From Micromonospora sp. NBC_00389 (GTDB lineage: Bacteria; Actinomycetota; Actinomycetes; Mycobacteriales; Micromonosporaceae): a stretch of DNA of 64,000 bases. The stretch is from the NCBI RefSeq assembly GCF_036059255.1, contig NZ_CP107947.1:5704001-5768000 (forward strand). Direction: 5' to 3'. Position numbers and translations under genes: made by a program. The notes beneath the pieces were generated by a model. It made no database searches. It had not been told where the DNA came from and saw nothing but the letters and a program-made list of their open reading frames with translations. Position 1 is the first letter of the stretch. The number at the start of each line of letters is the position of its first letter. This document shows positions 60,256 to 64,000 of the stretch, piece after piece.

Positions 60256-62010
60256 TCAGGGGATGATGGTGATCTTGCCGTGGGTCTGCCCCGCCTCGCC
60301 CTTGCGGTGGACGAGCGCGAGGGCGGACAGCGGGTGGGACTCGGTGACGCCGACAGTGAGCGCGCCCATGTCGATGAGCTCGACGATCTCGGCGAGCTGT
60401 TCGATGTCGTTGCGGGCGTCAAAGTGGACGGCGGTGACCTGCGCGGTAGCTGGCGGATCGACCGGCGTGGCGATCGAGACGATGATGCCGCCGGGCCGGA
60501 CCAGGGGAACAAGCTCCGCAGCCGCCTCGGGACTGATCGCGGCGAGGTTGATGACGGCGTCGACCTGGCCGTCGAGCGCGTCGGCGAGGGGTGTGCGGGT
60601 GTAGTCGATGATCTGGTCGGCGCCGTAGGTACGGACCGCGGCAGCGCTGCGGCCGCTGGCCGTGGCGATCACTGTTGCTCCAGTGTGCTTGGCGAGTTGG
60701 ACGGCGAAGACACCGACGCCTCCGCCGGCGCCGTTGATCAGGACACGCTGTCCCGCAGTGGGATGGGCATGCTCATGCAGCGCCTGCCAGGCGGTGAGCG
60801 CGGCGACCGGGATCGCGGCGGCGTCAGCCAACGGGATGGTGGTGGGTGCTTTGACCAGGGTGCCGGCGGCGGCGACGACGTACTCGGCCGACGCCCCACC
60901 GTAGTCGAGGCGGCCAACCACCCGGTCGCCCACGGTGAAGGAGCTGACATCGCTGCCGGTCTCAGTGATCGTGCCGGAGACATCGAAGCCGAGGGTGTAT
61001 GGCAGGTCCACCGGCAGCACGGCCTGCAGGAACCCTGATCGGAGCGCGGCATCGGAGGGGTTGTAGGAGGCCGCGGCGACCCGGATGAGTACCTGGTCCG
61101 GCTCGGGCATCGGCCGCAGCACCTCTTCGTAACGGATGATGCCGGCATCGCCGTACTGGTGGATACGTGCGGCCTTCATGGTGTCGCGGAAAGCGCTGGC
61201 GTGGTCGGTCACCCAGGTCCGGAACGTGCGCGCCGGCGCTCCGGTGACCTCTTGCACCGTGGAGGTGACCGGCCTCGGCTCCGTCACCATCTCGGCCTGG
61301 GACTGGAGGACGCCGTCAACGGCCGCGGGCGGCCAGCCCTGGGCTAGCATCTGCCGCCGCGCAGTGTCCGGTGAGGTCTCGACCCAGCGCACCGGGCGGC
61401 CGATCACCTCACCGATGATGCGCACCTGGTCGGCCTGGGTGAGTGATTCAGGACCGGTCAGCTCATAGATCGCTCCTGCGTGCCCGTCGCCAGTGAGTGC
61501 GCGTACCGCGACGGCGGCGATGTCGCGCTCGTGCAGCGGGGGCATGACGGCCGCCCCGTAGGGCGCGCGCACGATGCCCTCGGTGCGGATCTGCTCGGTC
61601 CACCTGAGGGTGTTGGCCGCGAAGACGTGGGGCCGTAGGAACGTCCACTCCAGCCCGGACCGCTTGATCAAGTGCTCGACCTGCTGTTCGTGGTCGCGTA
61701 CGGCCGCCGACGAAAGGTAGACCACGCGACCGGTGTGCTCGGCGACCACATCCAGGACTGCGGGCACGCCCTCAGCCGTGGCAAAGGGCCAGACCAGGAA
61801 CGCCGCCTCGACCCCGGCCATGGGCGCATGCAGGGTGTCTGGCTCGGACAGGTCACCGCCCATGACCTGGACGCCGGGCGGCAGGACCGCCGATTCGGGA
61901 TCGCGGGCCAACGCCCGAACCTCGATTCCCGCGTCCATCAGCTGAGTCACAACCTGTCGGCCGACCGTGCCGGTCGCCCCAGTAACCACAATCTTGTGTC
62001 GCCGTGCCAT
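60256..62010 (-). CDS. Fused NmrA-like SDR and zinc-free quinone oxidoreductase-like protein
   Basis: A 584-aa two-domain protein. Residues 1-277 are an NmrA/atypical SDR with KIVVTGATGTVGRQVV (5-20) and a WxFLRP-type block. Residues 278-584 are an MDR/QOR-like NADPH oxidoreductase starting MKAARIHQYGDAG, with DVSGTITETG, VLINGAGGGVGVFAVQLAKHTGATVIATAS and QTHGKITI. Elsewhere these are two separate genes; here no stop or ribosome site lies at the junction (61179). It probably channels one reduced intermediate between sites. ATG 62010 is preferred to 62082. The divergent AraC gene with 21-bp-spaced repeats is its likely activator. Confidence 0.88.
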   Translation of the reverse strand: MARRHKIVVTGATGTVGRQVVTQLMDAGIEVRALARDPESAVLPPGVQVMGGDLSEPDTLHAPMAGVEAAFLVWPFATAEGVPAVLDVVAEHTGRVVYLSSAAVRDHEQQVEHLIKRSGLEWTFLRPHVFAANTLRWTEQIRTEGIVRAPYGAAVMPPLHERDIAAVAVRALTGDGHAGAIYELTGPESLTQADQVRIIGEVIGRPVRWVETSPDTARRQMLAQGWPPAAVDGVLQSQAEMVTEPRPVTSTVQEVTGAPARTFRTWVTDHASAFRDTMKAARIHQYGDAGIIRYEEVLRPMPEPDQVLIRVAAASYNPSDAALRSGFLQAVLPVDLPYTLGFDVSGTITETGSDVSSFTVGDRVVGRLDYGGASAEYVVAAAGTLVKAPTTIPLADAAAIPVAALTAWQALHEHAHPTAGQRVLINGAGGGVGVFAVQLAKHTGATVIATASGRSAAAVRTYGADQIIDYTRTPLADALDGQVDAVINLAAISPEAAAELVPLVRPGGIIVSIATPVDPPATAQVTAVHFDARNDIEQLAEIVELIDMGALTVGVTESHPLSALALVHRKGEAGQTHGKITIIP

Positions 62011-62107
62011 AACGGTGCCTCTTCTAAGTCGTCTCGGGCCCGGCTCACGGCCTCGGGGTTGATCACTTCTCTTGCGATCCACCGTACGAGGAGCGCAGGA
62101 GACTCTC

Positions 62108-62143
62108 TATGCGCAGACATCTCTGATTCATACGCAAACGTCT
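62108..62143. promoter_or_regulatory. AraC-type direct repeats
   Basis: TATGCGCAGACATCT (62108-62122) and CATACGCAAACGTCT (62129-62143) agree at 11 of 15 positions and are exactly 21 bp apart, two helical turns, as expected for an AraC dimer on one face of the DNA. Confidence 0.75.
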
Positions 62144-62172
62144 TCGCGGAATGTCAGCGATAGACTCGACCG

Positions 62173-63138
62173 GTGGATGTGCTCAGCGATGTGATCGCCA
62201 TCATGCGCACCGGACGGCCCCGTTCAGCGCGCGTTCAATGGCACGCGTCCTGGGGACAGCGCTTCCCCTCCGCCCCCGGCTCCGCGGGCATTCAAGTGAT
62301 CCTGCAGGGTTCGTGCTGGCTCACCCCGCCCGACGGCGGCGCACCCATCGCGCTGGGCGTCGGCGACGTGGTGTTCTTCCCCCACGGGCACGGATACGGC
62401 CTGGCCGACAACCCCGCCACCTCGCTGGCCGAACCCGACTGCGATCCGCTTGAAGAGGCCGAACTCTACGCCTCAGCGTCCATCGGCCAGCCTGTGCACG
62501 GCACCCCCACCGTGACGCTCTGCGGCGGATATCGGCTCGACCCGGCCCGGGCTCATCCGCTGCTGGACGACCTACCCGGCATGGTCCACCTGCCCGCCCG
62601 GCTCGGGCACCGCGCCGAAGTCCGCGCCGCCGTCGACCTGCTCGGCAGCGAACTCAATCACCCCCGTCTCGGCGCCGACACCATTGTGCAGGCCCTGCTC
62701 GACATGCTGCTCCTCTACATCCTGCGAGCCTGGTTCGACGAGCAACCCGAGCGGGGCACCGTCACCGGCTGGTCCGCGGCACTGGCCGACCCGGCGATCA
62801 GCGCCGCGCTGCACGCCATCCACCGCGACCCCGCACACCACTGGACGGTCGAGACACTGGCCGCACAGGCAAGACTGTCCCGCGCGGCCTTCTCCAAGCG
62901 ATTCACCGCCATGATCGGCCAACCACCCCTCACCTATCTGACCTGGTGGCGCATGACCACCGCGGCACGGCTGCTCCACGGATCCGACGCCCCACTTAGC
63001 GAGGTGGCCACCCAGACCGGCTACACCTCGGAATTCGCCTTCGCAAACGCCTTCAAGCGGGAGTACGGCACCGCTCCCGGCAGATACCGCCGACGCAGCC
63101 AAGCGGGAACCCCGAACAAAGAACAGAACTCGGCGTAA
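62173..63138 (+). CDS. AraC-family regulator with cupin N-terminus
   Basis: A 321-aa regulator. The N-terminal sensor (1-160) is a cupin-like beta domain (GSCWLTPPDGGAPIALGVGDVVFFPHGHGYGL). Two helix-turn-helix motifs lie at about 215-305, HWTVETLAAQARLSRAAFSKRFTAMIGQPPLTYLTWWRM and LLHGSDAPLSEVATQTGYTSEFAFANAFKREYGTAPGRYRR. GTG 62173 lies 6 bases after TAGACT, giving a leaderless mRNA. It is divergent from the fused oxidoreductase, with matching direct repeats between them. Confidence 0.93.
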   Translation: MDVLSDVIAIMRTGRPRSARVQWHASWGQRFPSAPGSAGIQVILQGSCWLTPPDGGAPIALGVGDVVFFPHGHGYGLADNPATSLAEPDCDPLEEAELYASASIGQPVHGTPTVTLCGGYRLDPARAHPLLDDLPGMVHLPARLGHRAEVRAAVDLLGSELNHPRLGADTIVQALLDMLLLYILRAWFDEQPERGTVTGWSAALADPAISAALHAIHRDPAHHWTVETLAAQARLSRAAFSKRFTAMIGQPPLTYLTWWRMTTAARLLHGSDAPLSEVATQTGYTSEFAFANAFKREYGTAPGRYRRRSQAGTPNKEQNSA

Positions 63139-63220
63139 CCACACCTCAGCCAGTCGCCCTGCTCCAGAACACGCCACCGCCAGCCCGGCAGACGGTCTAC
63201 CTGCGAGAACGCCACCGTTC
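63139..63220. other. Short gap before transposase remnants
   Basis: No coding evidence. Marks the end of the AraC gene and the start of mobile-element debris. Confidence 0.4.
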
Positions 63221-63431
63221 CTACAGAGGGCCAGCCGTTGCGGTTACCCGGTCGTAGTCCAGACGCTTGTCCAGGTCCAGCTCGAACCGGGCCATGCAGG
63301 TGCAGGGTCAGCATGGAGATCTCCTGCGCCTCCCGGTCGGAGCCGGGCAGTTCTGCCTCCCGCCCATAGTGGATCGCCACGTTCGCGGAGTTCCACTGCT
63401 CGATCACCTGCAGTGGCGGAAGTCGAGACAT
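63221..63431 (-). pseudogene. C-terminal remnant of a Tn3-family transposase
   Basis: SRLPPLQVIEQWNSANVAIHYGREAELPGSDREAQEISMLTLHLH (63428-63288) is the conserved block before the last catalytic region of Tn3-type transposases (WNSAN..I.YG...E). It then jumps with a frame change to MARFELDLDKRLDYDRVTATAGPL and a TAG stop at 63221. The sequence that should lie between, including the HVNPYGRF block, is deleted. Not functional. Confidence 0.7.
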
Positions 63432-63552
63432 CCAGAGGCCACTCAACACCGAGTGGATCGGGGCACCGCGGCCCCCTGATCACCATCCTGAATCCTTACG
63501 CACAAGAACTGTCATTATGATGTGCGGCCGTTATGCCCTATTTGAGGGGAGG

Positions 63553-63588
63553 GATTGCCGGATTATCGTTACCGGTTATCCGGTAATC
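63553..63588. repeat. Imperfect inverted repeat in transposon debris
   Basis: GATTGCCGGATTA and TTATCCGGTAATC pair at 11 of 13 positions with 10 bases between. It lies between the two oppositely oriented Tn3 fragments and could be a resolution or recombination site. Confidence 0.5.
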
Positions 63589-63644
63589 CGTCCGCGAGGT
63601 CTCCGAACCATGGCAGCGGATGCTCAACCTTCCACAGTGCGGAG

Positions 63645-64000
63645 CCGCAGCGGACAGCGACGTTGCTGATGACCGCCCGGCACCTGGAGGCCGCGGCGGT
63701 CGACGACGCCCTCGACCTGTTCGATTCGCTGATGGCCACCCGCCTGATCAGCCCGGCGCGGCGGGCCACGGACAAGGCCCGGCTGGCGGCGATGCCGAAG
63801 CTGGAAAAGGCGTCCACGACGCTGGTCGCGGTTACCAAGGTGATGCTGGAGCTGTTCGCCGGCGCCGAAGGCGCCCTCGACATCGCCTCGGCACGGGCGG
63901 CGATCGAGGAGGTCGCTTCCCGGGAAGAGGTCGCCGCGGCGGTGGCGACGGTGACCGAGCTGGTGCCCGACGAGGACTCGTGGGAGGCCGACAACCGGGC
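63645..64000 (+). pseudogene. N-terminally truncated Tn3-family transposase fragment (runs off the window)
   Basis: The frame PQRTATLLMTARHLEAAAVDDALDLFDSLMATRLISPARRATDKARLAAMPKLEKASTTL continues to the edge of the window (about 118 residues seen). It matches the middle region of Tn3 transposases (DALDLFD.LMATRLIS..RRATDK.RLAAMP.LEKAS). The first several hundred residues are missing, and the sequence upstream is unrelated. Orientation is opposite to the fragment at 63221, so these are two copies or an inverted one. Confidence 0.75.

Overview
The window looks like chromosomal DNA of a high-GC actinomycete, most likely a Micromonospora or close relative. The basis is the very GC-rich third codon positions, the frequent GTG starts, the many transcripts that seem to begin at the start codon, and the gene types (Eis-like acetyltransferase, many MarR/TetR/VOC genes). 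The genus is an inference from style, not a proven match. There is no rRNA, tRNA or CRISPR array that I can see.

Left part (1-40.8 kb): a three-gene cluster of uncharacterised proteins enters from the left (2-4556) and includes a 927-aa protein with an S/T-rich, hairpin-like core. Mostly ordinary accessory metabolism follows: alpha/beta hydrolase, secreted GH20 hexosaminidase, glucose-6-phosphate dehydrogenase, TetR/DUF4267 and TetR/FAD-monooxygenase divergent pairs, an oxalate/formate-type MFS carrier with a 41-aa partner, SDR, patatin, peroxiredoxin, a divergent MarR pair with three tandem operator-like sites, an Eis-type acetyltransferase, the cydAB oxidase operon, acyltransferase, TetR-SDR, GDPD and UMF1 transporter, thymidine kinase, LtrA, acyl-CoA dehydrogenase, VOC, LLM oxidoreductase, a lone tyrosine recombinase, a WYL regulator, and MarR-linked membrane genes including a MarR/MFS efflux pair.

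Middle (40.8-46 kb): a 1.7-kb, visibly less GC-rich segment with a second MFS gene sits between 43-bp imperfect repeats made of the 3' ends of its two neighbours, so it looks inserted. After a GNAT-DinB-aldo/keto reductase run comes an 0.8-kb gap holding two back-to-back hairpins.

Right part (46-64 kb): a glycosyltransferase-39 gene is followed by a graveyard: a LuxR remnant, a frameshifted FMN reductase, the tail of its flavin monooxygenase partner, a condensation domain without its N-terminus, and a broken acyl-CoA dehydrogenase, with an intact GMC oxidoreductase among them. Next come a MocA-like nucleotidyltransferase, an HNH endonuclease whose 3' end is repeated 1.6 kb further on around an AsnC/EamA pair, a run of VOC/PPOX/HxlR/RibD-like stress genes, a natural fusion of an NmrA-like domain with a quinone-oxidoreductase-like domain controlled (by inference) by a divergent AraC regulator, and pieces of Tn3-family transposases in opposite orientations at the right edge.

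Regulation is dense and local. Most divergent gene pairs carry a visible palindrome or direct repeat between them, and about sixteen genes have a TANNNT-like hexamer 6-8 nt before the start codon, the layout expected of leaderless mRNAs.
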